NCBI GenBank assembly: GCA_034766995.1
Contig: CM068316.1
Location: forward strand, 9,501,700-9,565,699
Origin: Acanthacorydalis orientalis
Taxonomy: Eukaryota; Arthropoda; Insecta; Megaloptera; Corydalidae
Length of the DNA: 64,000 nt
Reading direction: 5' to 3'
A program made the translations under genes and the position numbers. The notes under the pieces were generated by a model, which was not told where the DNA came from, ran no database searches, and saw only the letters and a list, made by a program, of their open reading frames with translations. This document shows positions 51,241 to 63,524 of the stretch, piece after piece (position 1 is the stretch's first letter; every line of letters starts with the position of its first letter).

Positions 51241-51277
51241 TTATATGTATATATATATGTATATGTATATATATATG

Positions 51278-51308
<31 letters not shown>

Positions 51309-51397
51309 GTATATATATGTATATATATGTATGTATATGTATATGTATATATATATGTATATGTATATATATATGTATATATATATATATATTTATA
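51241..51397. repeat. (TATATG)n-like compound microsatellite
   Basis: About 155 bp of TA periodically interrupted by GTATATG units, more structured than the pure TA arrays elsewhere. Confidence 0.97.
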
Positions 51398-51603
51398 TAA
51401 TTAACTACATAATATAATATAATCAATCTTCATATCATAAACGCTGGGTATTTTGAGATTCAAATAAATTGATATGTTTTTTGAAAAAAGTCACTTAAAA
51501 TTCATTGAACACTTAACAATAATTAGAAATTTAGAACTATTATCATATGTAATCTTATTTTCTTATTATTCATACATCTGCTTTTCTTATATATACCAGC
51601 ATA

Positions 51604-51641
<38 letters not shown>

Positions 51642-51647
51642 CACATA

Positions 51648-52127
51648 CACCTGACTCTCTATTTACATGATAGATTGGTTCCATAAAAGTGCACTGTAAA
51701 TCGAAATCGTGCAATTCCAGTCCACATCTCATATTAAAAATAATAGATAAGTTTCACAAATCCGCAATGAAACAATATTATTTATTTTTAATAAAACTAA
51801 AGATTATATTTTACATATTCGGAAAATATTAAAAACAAATAAAAAAAAGTATTCATTTTGTATCATCTTAACTTGTTAATTTTCTCTTCTATTCACATTT
51901 TCATTTCTGTAATTCATTTTCCAAAAGCATGTCGGAAATTGCTCTAATAAAATTAGTTATCAAAGATTGTTTCAAATATTTACTCAACTCCTTATAAAGT
52001 TCAACTCCTTACATTTTTTTTTTGCAATTCTGTGACCGTGTTAAGCTGAAATAGTGCCATGTAAATGGAAGATTTTTCGTATTCCTTCAACCATGTTAAA
52101 ACGAAACCGTGTAAATCGAGGGTTAGC

Positions 52128-52129
<2 letters not shown>
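51648..52129. mobile_element. Tigger/pogo-like MITE within duplication unit 1
   Basis: Inverted ends CACCTGACTCTCTATTTACA and CAGCTAACCCTCGATTTACA (read inward), with TA at the left flank. Both contain the CTC-ATTTACA core typical of Tigger-type termini. No transposase frame. Confidence 0.75.

Positions 52130-52131
<2 letters not shown>

Positions 52132-52172
<41 letters not shown>
52132..52172. repeat. (TA)n microsatellite between duplication units
   Basis: 41 bp of TA forming the junction of the 770-bp duplication. Confidence 0.95.
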
Positions 52173-52174
<2 letters not shown>

Positions 52175-52396
52175 CTAAATAATATAATATGTTCAATTTT
52201 CATATCACAAACGCTCAGTATTTTGCTTTGAGATTCAAATAAATTGATATGCTTTTTTTGAAAAAAGCAACTTAAAATTCATTGAACAATTAAAAATAAT
52301 TAGAAAGTTAGAACTATTAACATATGTAATCTCATTTTCTTATTATTCACACATCTGATTTTCTTATATAAACCAGTGTATATATATATATAAATA

Positions 52397-52849
<453 letters not shown>

Positions 52850-53591
52850 CTATTCATTTTCAATAATGTAATAGAGTAAAGGCATATTTTTTCGTCAGTA
52901 TTTTTTTGTTTAATTTAATTACCTTATAAAATATTTCGTACAATTGCAGATACAAAGAATGGAAAGTAAATATTAAAATGACTTTTTCCAAAATCTGTTA
53001 AAAATCTATTTTATTTTGCTGATTGATTGTAAATACAACACATTTTTTTAACTTAGTCACTTTTCTATACAGTTCATGATATTATAATATTTTCGTTATT
53101 TATTTTTACAGATTTATTTTATCATAATCTACAGATTAGATAATCTGTTTGATCAAAGGTTTCGAATTCAATTTTCATGAAGGTCGTACTGATAATTTTA
53201 AGATATACAATCGAGTTTAGATTGATTATAAATATGATTTATTCGTACACAGTATTAAACTATTCTATTTGTCATCGATATGTTCAAGATTTATGGAGAT
53301 TCGAATCAATTATTAATTATTTTTTATTAATAAAAATTAAATTTATTTTTATTTTAATAATTTGATATTTTCAGAGTATTTTCAAAATGGAAATTAATTA
53401 GCTTTTGATAAACGTTTCAAAAAAAATGCTTATTATGTATAATACTTATATACGTCAAATAAATCAGTCATCAAAAAGCACTCATTTTAGAGATTTCAAA
53501 AATCTTAAATGAATCCTTAACATTAATTATGAAAATTATTAAAGAAGAATGGAAGAAAAGTTTAAGATGAAGTCAAGATGATCAAACATAA

Positions 53592-53592
<1 letters not shown>

Positions 53593-53646
<54 letters not shown>
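53593..53646. repeat. (TA)n microsatellite
   Basis: 54 bp of TA. Confidence 0.96.
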
Positions 53647-53648
<2 letters not shown>

Positions 53649-53899
53649 TCCTATCACAGGGGGAGGGCAATTGCTCTGGGCCTCATACTTATAGCGATTT
53701 CAATATTCAACTTGATCTTTTAGAAAAAATACATCGTTTGTATGCATTACATATCACAGACTTATAAAATATAACAAATCAATAAATTATATTATTAAAA
53801 TTGTAGTACTTATCTTTTATTTTATATTTTAAGTGCCGTATATTTTATTAAAATTGTAGTACTTGACGTTTTTATTCTATTTGCATTTTTCTTTGAAGT

Positions 53900-54760
53900 T
53901 TTATGGTATTTTAATAAAATGGGTCAGAAGAATATAGCTTCAAAGGCAAATTTTTTTGATAAAGAAATATAAAAATGAAATAAGTGAAGAGATTGGACAA
54001 GAATTAACCCCATTAATAGTCCAGAAGTATTTTAAGTTTTCTTACCGCTGGGTTCAAGCTATTTTCTATACGAAGAAAAACTATGTATTAATGATTTTTA
54101 TATCAGATATGAAGAAAAAATATTTATTTTTAGTAGACAATATAGTTAACAAGTGAAAATAAATTAACTAAAAAGGACCGATGAAGCACTTAACGTGTTA
54201 AATGAAAATATAAGAACAATAACGATTATGGAAATAATAAAATGATTTTTTGCTAAATGATTTTAATAATGAAATGATTTTTTGCATTCGATCCAACAAG
54301 TAAAAGTGCTGTGCCGCGTATATTACAGTATTGTAAGGGTTAATACTGCTGAACCGTGTTTAAAAATACAATTTTAAAGTATGCAAGGAACTGGTAGAAT
54401 TATTTAAAGAAATTATTGACGTGGGATTCTTTAGCATATTTGTAACTTATGACTTTCTCTAATCAGTGACTGGCAATGGCTAAGAAGATACATGATACGT
54501 GCTCTTTTTATGCTGATGAATCTCATTCATTTTTTTAAATTTAGGCTTAACAAAAGTTTAAAATATAAAAGAGAGAAGCTTATTGGGAATGAAGATATCA
54601 AATGAAAGATGAACTGTGTTGGTAATAGCTAATATAGATGGCACAGAAAAGAATGCTTTTTAGAGGGAAATCAACAAAAATGTAAATGCTTTAAATATGT
54701 AAAATCATTGCCCGTGGACTAAATGAATACAAAAAAAATGTAGAGTACATAATTAAGTAA
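53900..54760 (+). pseudogene. Tigger-like (DDE_1) transposase relic
   Basis: Across several frames the plus strand gives, in order, ELVELFKEIID near 54390, YADES near 54515, SLKYKREKLIGNEDIK near 54555, a DGTEKN-like stretch near 54640, and KCKCFKYVKSLPVD near 54690. This order matches the DDE_1 domain of Tigger/Jerky transposases: a first catalytic Asp in (N/Y)ADE(T/S), then KGEK, then a Cys/Lys-rich CFK block. Stops and frameshifts are frequent. The C-terminal part with the later catalytic acids was not recovered. It could be a relative of the source of the Tigger-like MITEs in this window, but no shared ends were seen. Confidence 0.7.
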
Positions 54761-54764
54761 AATA

Positions 54765-55368
54765 ACAAAACATAAAAACATCAATCAATTAGAAAATATC
54801 TTTTTATGCTGTATACATTTTTGTATCCGGGTAAAAACAATTACTTTATCACAGGTAGTTCAATGTGACACATTTTTTTTTATTGTCATTATTTGGTGGT
54901 TAAAAAAAATAACCATTTTCAAATATAAATATATTCATTATTATATCAAATGAAATACATTAATTTGTTTAATCAATAAACAGTTTATATCATATGAAAT
55001 AATCAACTGATTTAAAACAAAAGTTTTTAAACAACACTTTTCTCAATTAAAGAAATAAAGTGATTGAATCGCGTTAAGATAAAACTTATCTTGACAATGA
55101 TTAGCCTTGGACAACTTTCGATATTTCACCTGATTCGTTCTTTGTCAATTTGATAATAAACGTCACACATTTTTATCATATCAAAATAATCACGAAAACA
55201 GATATTTATTGAATGATCGCATGTATAAAAATAGTTTATTATGTATCAGGGAATAACAGAAATATGGAAAACGTACCATTTTTCTTTACAAAAATTCAGC
55301 AGACATTGATGATATTGATTTTTATTTATTATTTTTAGGTATTGATTTTTGCGGATTTGTTGGATATA

Positions 55369-55372
<4 letters not shown>
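54765..55372. other. Gene-free AT-rich intergenic DNA
   Basis: No coding frame recognised. Confidence 0.55.

Positions 55373-55373
<1 letters not shown>

Positions 55374-55430
<57 letters not shown>
55374..55430. repeat. (TA)n microsatellite
   Basis: 57 bp of TA. Confidence 0.96.
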
Positions 55431-55435
<5 letters not shown>

Positions 55436-55803
55436 CTGTGTATCTCAGCGTATAGAACGCCTCTATATATGAAACGCAGTTGAATTTAAAGAGATATTTT
55501 TTAATTTTTTTGTATAATGGTGTTATAAGAAGCATGATAATCATAAAATATTTTTAGTAGGTAGATTTCTAATAAGAAATTCCAGGTCCATAATAATGCA
55601 AATAAAATGTGCTTGTTTAAATAAATGTATGTAAAAATGTAAATAAAATTTTTACTTCTCTATTTACTTGGTACTTAAATGAGACGCTCCTTCCATATCC
55701 TAATTTTTGAACTCATAATTTTTATGCCTGCTATATAAGACGCACCCGAAAATTACATCCAATTTTTGATGTTCAAAGTGTGTCTTCTACACCGTGATAT
55801 ACG

Positions 55804-55880
55804 GTATATATATATATATATATATACGAGTGTATATATATATATATATATATACGAGTGTATATATATATATATATATA
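55804..55880. repeat. (TA)n array with periodic CGAGTG interruptions
   Basis: Two copies of a unit consisting of a TA run followed by CGAGTG, the unit being about 30 bp long. It abuts the Jockey-like relic. Confidence 0.93.
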
Positions 55881-55885
55881 CACAC

Positions 55886-57194
55886 ACTCATACACCTTGC
55901 CCAAAGAAAAGCCAGTTGCCATGGTCTTTCGCGGGCTTCCGCAGTACCGGCCGGCACGGGTCGCTGAGGCCATTATAAAAAATGATTTAAAACCCAAAAA
56001 ATACAGCCACATGCGTATTAAGGATGAGGACAGGCTGCCTTTCTATAAAGTGGATTTTCCTGTGGCATGTTTATCCATAGCATAACCAAGATCAGATAAT
56101 TGTTCAACTGCAGGATGTACTGGTCTAAGTACAGGACATCCGGGATCACCCAGTACTTTCGGTGTCAGCCATTTGGTCATGCTACCACCAATTGTAATCG
56201 ACGGAGCATTTGAGTCAAATGCGTGGAAGAGTGTCTATCTAGGGAATACCTCAGGCCGGCGACTGCACCGGATATTTTCTCCAACTACGGTGGGGCCCAC
56301 ACTACATACCACCGACAGTGTCCGGTGTATACGAAATACACTGAAAAAATCTTAGAAAGTAAAAATGAAAAAAGACAAAGGAAGATTCGTGTCGGCTCCA
56401 CCCTCAGCTACGAACAAATGGACCCCGCCACCGGCGAACCCACTACCTGCAATAACAAGCGAGAACTATCCACTGCCAAGAACTGCATATCACCGCCGCC
56501 ACGAACCAACGGTAAACCCACAACCCGTGGCAAACTCTGGAATTGGAGTCAGTGATCTAGCTGCCCTCATGGACGAGCTTGACGGGTTACATAGGCGCAT
56601 AAACATCAAGCAAGTCATGGAAGGTATCAGAACTTAAATGCAAAACTGGACCGCCTCAGCGATCCTTCAGACAAGGCGTCCTCATCGAATTCCGACACTG
56701 CTTCCCGTGAAGCGGTGGTGGAATTCATAAATGCATAATCACTATAAGACTATAAAGTGACAAAGTGATAAACCAAGTGAAAACCGAATCGTTAAAATTA
56801 GCAAACACAGTGCAAAAAATGACACAATAATAAAGTGTATTTAGCTAAGTAATATTCTTTTATCTCATCCAAACTGATCATACTGGGATTAAACCCAATC
56901 ATCGGTGCAGTGGTAGGTAATAGTTTTAAGATAGTTCAAGCACTTTAATTTAGCCGGTTTTTGAAATTTTTTCCAGCGCCATGAATCTCATTAACTGATG
57001 AACGTTAATAAAAATCATAACATTAAGTCTAGCAGTAGTTAATATTTTATTAACTGAATCAAACCGTTCCTTAAAGCCTCACGGGGGGAGACTAGAGGGA
57101 GTACGACCGCAAAACATACACAGTAACTGTAAAACTTCCATGTTCTATGTACATATTTGTTATCAATAAAATTATTTTTGATTTTGATTTGATG
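55886..57194 (+). mobile_element. Jockey-like non-LTR retrotransposon relic with ORF1 only
   Basis: The plus strand first reads KPVAMVFRGLPQYRP and LKPKKYSHMRIKDEDRLPFY, a PRE_C2HC-type gag segment. After frameshifts comes NYGGAHTTYHRQCPVYTKY, a zinc-knuckle relic (the expected first Cys before Asn-Tyr-Gly-Gly is not visible in this frame), then a Pro-rich stretch and SGIGVSDLAALMDELDGLHR. The last section, LNAKLDRLSD to REAVVEFINA, ends at TAA 56736-56738. About 450 bp of untranslated sequence follow, closing with ATCAATAAAATT and TTTTTGATTTTGATTTGATG. No reverse-transcriptase ORF2 is present between ORF1 and this tail. The 5' end is truncated at a (TA)n array. ORF1 proteins of this type bind element RNA; this copy is inactive. 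Confidence 0.8.
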
Positions 57195-57353
57195 ATATAT
57201 ATATATATATATATATATAATGAAAATTAGCGTACCATGGAATAAATAATTAAAAAGTGTTAGTAGTTGCCAAGCTGATTATTTTAAGAGCCTTTCAAAA
57301 TAAAAAAATATTTCTTAATGTGTGATTTATGACTGACATTTATGTATATACAC

Positions 57354-57401
<48 letters not shown>
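57195..57401. repeat. Two (TA)n microsatellites
   Basis: TA arrays at 57195-57219 and 57358-57401. The first begins exactly at the 3' end of the Jockey-like relic. Confidence 0.95.
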
Positions 57402-57406
<5 letters not shown>

Positions 57407-57810
57407 TAAATATTCTTAACATAATAAAAATGAAATAATGAAAAAATGAAATATTTGTTTTATTATAATTACTGTTTTTTATATTAAATATTTTAAATTC
57501 ATTATTTGTAATCTTGTTATTGTCATCCTTTGTATTGATGTATTTTTTTTATTTCTTTTGTTAAACGTTTCGGCACGTACTCTATTTTCAATTGATAATA
57601 TTTTAAAATATATTTAATTATAACAAAAAGTTTTTGTTACAATTTCATGAGTGTTTTTTTTTGAAAAGTAAAGAAATAAAATAAGTTAATAGAAATAATA
57701 TTAGGTTACAAACATTTCTCTGCACTTCTAAATGTCAATGAAATTATTTTTTTATTATTTGAAATAATGATTATTTTCTGCGGGTAAATTATTGAAATTA
57801 AATAGTAATA

Positions 57811-58363
57811 TTTGGTTGGTAGAAAAATAATTGGGGTTTATGACGTTTAAATTCATATACATTTTTTTAAATTAAGTGGTTTTAAGTGATACAGAACTGT
57901 TAGATGGCTAAAGCCTAACATTAGTGCAAGCTTTTGACTTGTCCGTAGTTCTGATTCAACTAACGTTTTCAGTTAGTCATTATGAACTGAAGAAGGACGA
58001 CCGCGACCATCTTCATCTTTGAAAGCTCTCGTTTCTATCACGAAATTTTTGGAGCCACCATTGCACCGTACATTCCTTAATAGTAGTAGTATTCCAAAAG
58101 CATAGTTTAGTTTTTGCTGCTTTACCACCCGTTTTTAACTCATACAAAAAGTGCTCTTATTTGCTTCTTTTCCATCTTTAATTCAATAGTCGAATTTGAA
58201 ACAAAATTAATAGTAAAATCAAAGTCGATATAACTAAAATACAGATCGAACAAAGCACTTTAAAATGATGTTAACATGAAGACAATCAAATGACACTTTA
58301 ATTGAAAAAAAGTAAGGTTAGATTCAGAAAACGAAAACCGCAATTATTTTCCTACCAACCTAA
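57811..58363 (-). mobile_element. Mariner family A, internally deleted copy
   Basis: 553 bp with ends TTTGGTTGGTAGAAAAATAA and TTAGGTTGGTAGGAAAATAA (read inward), flanked by TA. It has the same decayed N-terminal transposase on the minus strand and the same internal deletion as the other copies. An extra AGTAGTAGT-type insertion is present near 58082. Immediately to the right, 58370-58440 contains a short duplication (CTAGTATCTAGTTGTAT twice, with a TAG insertion in one) ending in another ACCAACCTAATA. Confidence 0.9.
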
Positions 58364-58369
58364 TATTTC

Positions 58370-58440
58370 AAAACTACTAGTATCTAGTTGTATTACTAGT
58401 AAATAAAAGTACTAGTAGTATCTAGTTGTATCAACACCAA
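58370..58440. repeat. Short tandem duplication beside a mariner end
   Basis: ACTAGTATCTAGTTGTAT near 58376 recurs as ACTAGTAGTATCTAGTTGTA near 58408, followed by a second copy of the mariner terminal ACCAACCTAATA. This probably reflects aberrant repair or excision at the mariner right end. Confidence 0.6.
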
Positions 58441-58748
58441 CCTAATAGAATTTATTAATATTTTAAATTCTATTGTGTTTAAAAATTAACATTCGTGAAA
58501 CTATTTTGTGAAATTAACATTTTAATTTTTTTATTAATGTTAGAAATCATTTATTTACGAAAGCATATTTTTTTCTAGAATATACAAAAAATTAAGAAGA
58601 ATAACAATTTGTATTTTTTTTAAAAAATATATAGTTATTGTTTTAAACGAATATTTAATCATTTTTGATTTTTGTTATAAAAGTTAAAAAATAAAAATGT
58701 ATTAAAAAGTGTATGTAAAAAATGAGAAAAATTTAAACCCGCTTATAG

Positions 58749-58765
58749 TATGTGTATATATATAT

Positions 58766-58846
<81 letters not shown>
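58749..58846. repeat. (TA)n microsatellite
   Basis: About 98 bp of TA with TCTT and TTA interruptions. Confidence 0.97.
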
Positions 58847-58849
<3 letters not shown>

Positions 58850-58850
<1 letters not shown>

Positions 58851-59437
58851 TTTATTCACAAATCATTAATAAACATCGTTTTATTTTAAAAACAAAAATG
58901 TGCAAAATATTGTGACTCATTTATCAACTTTACTCAAACTCAATCTTGTTTATAATTAGTACCATCGACCTTCGATACGACTGACTAAGAATACTTATTT
59001 ACAAGAGGAAACTGAATACAATTCGATGCTATCTACAGCAAACTATTAAAAATTGAAAGAAAGAAAACCGAGGAAATAAAATGCATTGAAAACGTTTCTA
59101 TTAAATATATAAGAAATATATTCAGATTACTTTCATTTGTTAGAATCACTGTTTTCCGTTCATTTCTATTAAAAGAAAGACCGTTGGACTGATTGTAATA
59201 ATGCTATTGTTAATTTTATCAATTTGATAGCTACTTTTTTAATTAGACTAAATGTTGATGGTGATTTTTGTTATTTGATAATTGATATAATATCGATTTA
59301 TGTACTCATATGTACTCATGATCTCATATGTACTTGTGCATAACAATGGTTTTTAAGATACGTTCTTATATGTAATTAAAAAGAGATGAGTGCTTGTTTT
59401 TAATGAATATTTAAAAAGTCAGAAAAATATACAATTC

Positions 59438-59445
<8 letters not shown>
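58850..59445. other. Gene-free AT-rich intergenic DNA
   Basis: No coding frame. CATATGTACTCATGATCTC around 59307 is locally repetitive (TATGTACTCATATGTACTCA). Confidence 0.55.

Positions 59446-59448
<3 letters not shown>

Positions 59449-59489
<41 letters not shown>
59449..59489. repeat. (TA)n-(TG)n microsatellite
   Basis: 41 bp of TA passing into GTGTGTG. Confidence 0.95.
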
Positions 59490-59497
<8 letters not shown>

Positions 59498-60188
59498 ATA
59501 CATATTTGTGTAAGAGTGAGAATGTTGTGTTTTTTAGAGTATTAATTAAAATATGAATAGATAATATTAAACATATTCAAACAATTATTTCTCTTTAAAA
59601 TGCATATATAATTTAAATAATTAATTTCAGAATTCTATACATTAGATATGTTAGATCTAAACTGAAAAATAAACTATTTTGTTGTTTTTTTTGTGTTAAT
59701 TTTAATCATATCAGGGCAAATCTTATAAATTAAAAGCATTTAGGTGTTGTATAAGAGTGAGATTGTCCTATTGGTATTTTCTTTTTATTTCTCCCACTTT
59801 ATACATGACATACGATTAAATAGTTTGCAATAAAATAAAGAACAAATTAAATTAGAAAAAAAGATGTTCTTTTAATATCAGATTGAAATTATAGGTCATT
59901 ATAAAAAACGTTAAAGTATAGTGTGTAATAAATGTAATGTGAAAACTGTTTTTATGCGTACAAGCATGAGACTAAAATGGATACTTTTTTTTTAATGCGC
60001 TAAAAGAGAAAAGCCGCCGGTTATTACGAATGAAAAATTCTAGCAAAAGTCTTCATCCAAACGTGAATTAATAGATGCTGATGAAAATGATACAGAATAA
60101 TTTATTGTACCTGATATCTTTATGAACGCAAACACTATTGACTTTTTTTAACCGAAAAAATAATAAATATGTATGTACGCATGTATGT

Positions 60189-60221
60189 ACGTTTACACAT
60201 ACATATATGTATGTGTAAACG

Positions 60222-60222
<1 letters not shown>
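60189..60222. repeat. 34-bp perfect palindrome
   Basis: The sequence ACGTTTACACATACATA is followed immediately by its exact reverse complement TATGTATGTGTAAACGT, with no spacer. It lies directly left of a (TA)n array at 60223-60277. Confidence 0.97.

Positions 60223-60277
<55 letters not shown>
60223..60277. repeat. (TA)n microsatellite
   Basis: 55 bp of TA adjoining the palindrome. Confidence 0.97.
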
Positions 60278-60283
<6 letters not shown>

Positions 60284-60354
60284 TCTAGAAATGTTGTATC
60301 GAATAGCCGACTGCATAGGACCTTAAGTATCAGGGTTTCATCGTTTGCTGTGCA

Positions 60355-60540
60355 GATTTATCCGCGAATGTCCTAGCGTCATGTCTGACGAAGGAGCTGC
60401 GGGGGACGTACGCGGGCCCCGGTGGTATCTTTTAGCGGCACGTGACAAGCATACGACCCGATATGGCGACATTCCGAGGCCCGCAGACTTATAGCCGGCG
60501 AGCACAGTAAAAACAAGGTAGGACTGTGTAAAACGTTCGA
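60355..60540 (+). other. GC-rich island, possible promoter or first exon
   Basis: One of the most GC-rich stretches in the window (TGCGGGGGACGTACGCGGGC and GAGGCCCGCAGACTTATAGC). On the plus strand ATG at 60381 opens a 37-codon frame (MSDEGAAGDVRGPRWYLLAA ...) ending at 60494, and AACAAG followed by GTAGGA at about 60515 could be a splice donor. No downstream coding exon was linked within the window. It may be a first exon and promoter of a gene beyond the right edge. Confidence 0.35.
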
Positions 60541-60585
60541 GTATTTTTCAATTTTCAAAACTGACCGTGTCTAATTTTACTATTA

Positions 60586-61090
60586 TTAGGTTGGTAGAAA
60601 AATAATCACGGTTTATGATCTTCAAATTCATATATTTTTCACTTTTTGATTTTCTTTGCTGTTAAAACTGTTCCAAAAATGTTGGATGAGTAACGCCTAA
60701 CTTTTGTGCAAGCTTTCGAATTGTTGTGCGTGGTTCTGATTTAACTAAGCCTTCAGTTGGCCGTTCTGAACTGAAGGACACCCGCGACCTTCTTCACCTT
60801 CAAGGATCTCGTCCCCAGTACGAAATCTTTGGAATCACCATTGCACCCTACATTACTTAAAAATACCCACACCAAAAAGTATCGTTCTGTTAACGAGCAG
60901 TTTCTACTGCTTCACCACCCGTTTTGAACTCTTACAAAACTTGCTCCTATTTGCTTCTTTTTCATCTTTAATTTAATAGCCTAATTTGAAGTAAATTTAA
61001 TAACAAAAATTGACCAGATATTATCAAAATACAGACCGAAAAATGCACTTTAAAATGATATTAACATGAACACGATGGAATTACATTTTA
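60586..61090 (-). mobile_element. Mariner family A copy, truncated at the right end
   Basis: Starts TTAGGTTGGTAGAAAAATAA with TA at 60584-60585 and follows the family A sequence, including the decayed HTH region on the minus strand and the block CAAAATACAGACCGAAAAAT, until about 61090, where similarity stops before the terminal repeat. Among the family A copies it keeps the most of the segment upstream of the HTH (CCACACCAAAAAGTATCGTT). Confidence 0.87.
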
Positions 61091-61094
61091 TACA

Positions 61095-61780
61095 TAATAT
61101 TTTTAAATCATATATTTTGTACGACATCCTGAATTTTTAAATTTGATGGCAATGTTTATAACCGTATTTATTTAGAACTATTCCGATTAATATAATGTTT
61201 GAACTAATATGAATGTGAATCTAGCATAAAAAATTGAGATATGTTTACAGAGTGGATCTTGAGATATTGTACTTGAGGGTGAGAACTAAATGAGAATCAG
61301 ATCAATAAGTCGATGGGAAATTCGATTGAATTGTTCTTATGAACAATGAAATTCATGACATGTTTTAATTAAAAAAAGGATCTTTTTATACAAACGCATG
61401 TAATAGGTTTTTATCTGAATGTTCTTGTAAAATAATTTAATTAAAAAAGTAGAATTCAAATAAAAGAGTTTTTCTTCTTTTTAGATGAACATTAGATTCT
61501 TATTAATCTTCCTATTGCGTTCTTTGGATTACTGTTAATTTTTATTTCTACTATGACCGGTTTTCATTATTTTTAGATATATTTTTAATGGAATTTTCAA
61601 TTCTTAACAAGATTATAAAATAATTCAAATAGAAGAATATTATCAATTTATTATTTTAAAATATCTGTTATTAGTTTTTATATTCCAATTGTTCAGTTTT
61701 CAGTTTTGTTTTTATTAATATGGCTACAAGTTTTTAATTTTCTACATTTTTACTTCATAATAATATTTTTATATTTGTAA
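61095..61780. other. Gene-free AT-rich intergenic DNA
   Basis: No coding frame or repeat end recognised. Confidence 0.55.
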
Positions 61781-61833
<53 letters not shown>

Positions 61834-61859
61834 AGTAAATATATATATACATATATATA

Positions 61860-61905
<46 letters not shown>
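61781..61905. repeat. (TA)n microsatellite with AAATA interruptions
   Basis: About 125 bp of TA interrupted several times by AAATATATA and GTAAATA. Confidence 0.97.
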
Positions 61906-61910
<5 letters not shown>

Positions 61911-62173
61911 TCAAGATATTATTATGGATGTTTATTTATCTTGATGTATTTCTTTTCTGCCTTATTAAATTTTTATATTTAATCTTATTTGTAAAAATAT
62001 TATAAAATTTTATAATAATTTTAATTTCTTTTAAAAGATTTAACTATTTATTCTACACTGTAATATTAATAACTGTATTATCGATATGTCAGCACAATTC
62101 ATCACCAGTTTTACTTATTGATAGTCACACAATAAAGAGTGACTTGTTGGCTTACTTAGATAACAGGAAGCGT

Positions 62174-62204
62174 CAGACTATCCGGTAGACACGAAGATAG
62201 TCTG
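62174..62204. repeat. Perfect 9-bp stem hairpin
   Basis: CAGACTATC (62174-62182) pairs with GATAGTCTG (62196-62204) around a 13-nt loop, in a short block of balanced composition (62150-62250). Confidence 0.85.
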
Positions 62205-62426
62205 TGCCCATCTAGGATTTGATATCTGATCGCAAAGTCTTCGTACTGACTTTTTTAATTCTTTATTTTAACTTTCATTTTATTAAATTTTATTTTAACT
62301 TGCAATTGGTTCATATATATATATATGTACACCTATTTATTGAAATAAACTAAGTATATAATAATTAATATTAAATATATTTTAAAGAAATATTTCGATA
62401 AATATTTCGTTATCTCAATAGAAATA

Positions 62427-63035
62427 TTAGGTTTGTGGAAAAATAATTGCGGTTTTTATCATTTTAAGTTTGGTGCCGATTTGTCTAGTTACCGTTATCT
62501 TTTGTTACAGTCATGTGATACATAATTGTAAACAATGAAATTAGTACTACTGATTTCAGCTTATGTCTGTTGTTTTCATTCTTTGTATTGTTGGATATAA
62601 CCTTTTAAATTAGTCATGGAAAAAAGAAAATTCACGCAATTTTGTTGTATGAGTTTAACTTCTTAAATCCTTTACATATTATAATTTTTTTTATTATAAT
62701 TTTTCTTTATGACAACGCCCGACCACACGTCTCATAAATGATCAAAAAAATTAAATAAACTGGGTTATGAAACTTTACCTCACCCATTTTATTAGAGTAA
62801 TTTCCTACGAGAGTAGGTTTTCAAAGATCAAACATCACCTCAAATCACTTTCGATGAATTCGTTAATCCAGGATTTCATAATTATAGCTTGTAGGAATAA
62901 ATGAACTTGTTCTCGTTCGAAGAAATATATGCAGACCAATGGTGTTTATTTCGATTAATAAATATAATTTTTGACTGATATAGGAGTCTTTATACTCGAT
63001 ACGTTAAAACCGTAATTATTTTTTCATTAACTTAA
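62427..63035 (+). mobile_element. Mariner family D (Hsmar1-like), internally deleted copy
   Basis: 609 bp with ends TTAGGTTTGTGGAAAAATAA and TTAAGTTAATGAAAAAATAA (read inward) and TA flanks. From about 62616 it reads MEKRKFTQFC-like, then jumps to a region with DNARPHVS near 62713 and the conserved C-terminal part, so most of the middle is deleted. It is related to the full-span element at 46096. Confidence 0.85.
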
Positions 63036-63450
63036 TATTATCATATTCGTGTAGAATCAATAAACAAGAAAAGTGGCCCAAAGAAATATTAGTTAAGACC
63101 GATTCTTGGATAAATACTTATGATATATTTATAATTAATTTGTTATATTATGTTTCAACGAAATATCTAAATGAAATGTTGTAAAACATGAAGAATGTGT
63201 AATAACATTGGAGTTATATATCTTTCTTAACTCGAATATTAACGTTTTATGATAACTTCTAAAAAGAAATTTTTTTATAAGAAAGAAATGATTTTGAAAC
63301 AGAATATGACACTAATTAAATATATTTTGTTCTTATGATTGAAATTCGAAATTAATATTAATAATTATTTAAAATAAAGGACTTTTTTCTAGAAGAATTA
63401 AGAAAGTTCTTTTTATAAGAATTTAAGAAAACAAAACCGATTCTTTTTCA

Positions 63451-63454
<4 letters not shown>

Positions 63455-63499
<45 letters not shown>
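63455..63499. repeat. (TA)n microsatellite
   Basis: 45 bp of TA immediately left of a GC-rich island. Confidence 0.96.
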
Positions 63500-63502
<3 letters not shown>

Positions 63503-63524
63503 AGAATATAATAGAATCCCAGTT

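Noticed and set aside
54765..55372. Continuation of the Tigger-like transposase to its C terminus
   Set aside because: No DDE_1 motif beyond about 54760 could be recognised in any frame, so the relic was ended there.
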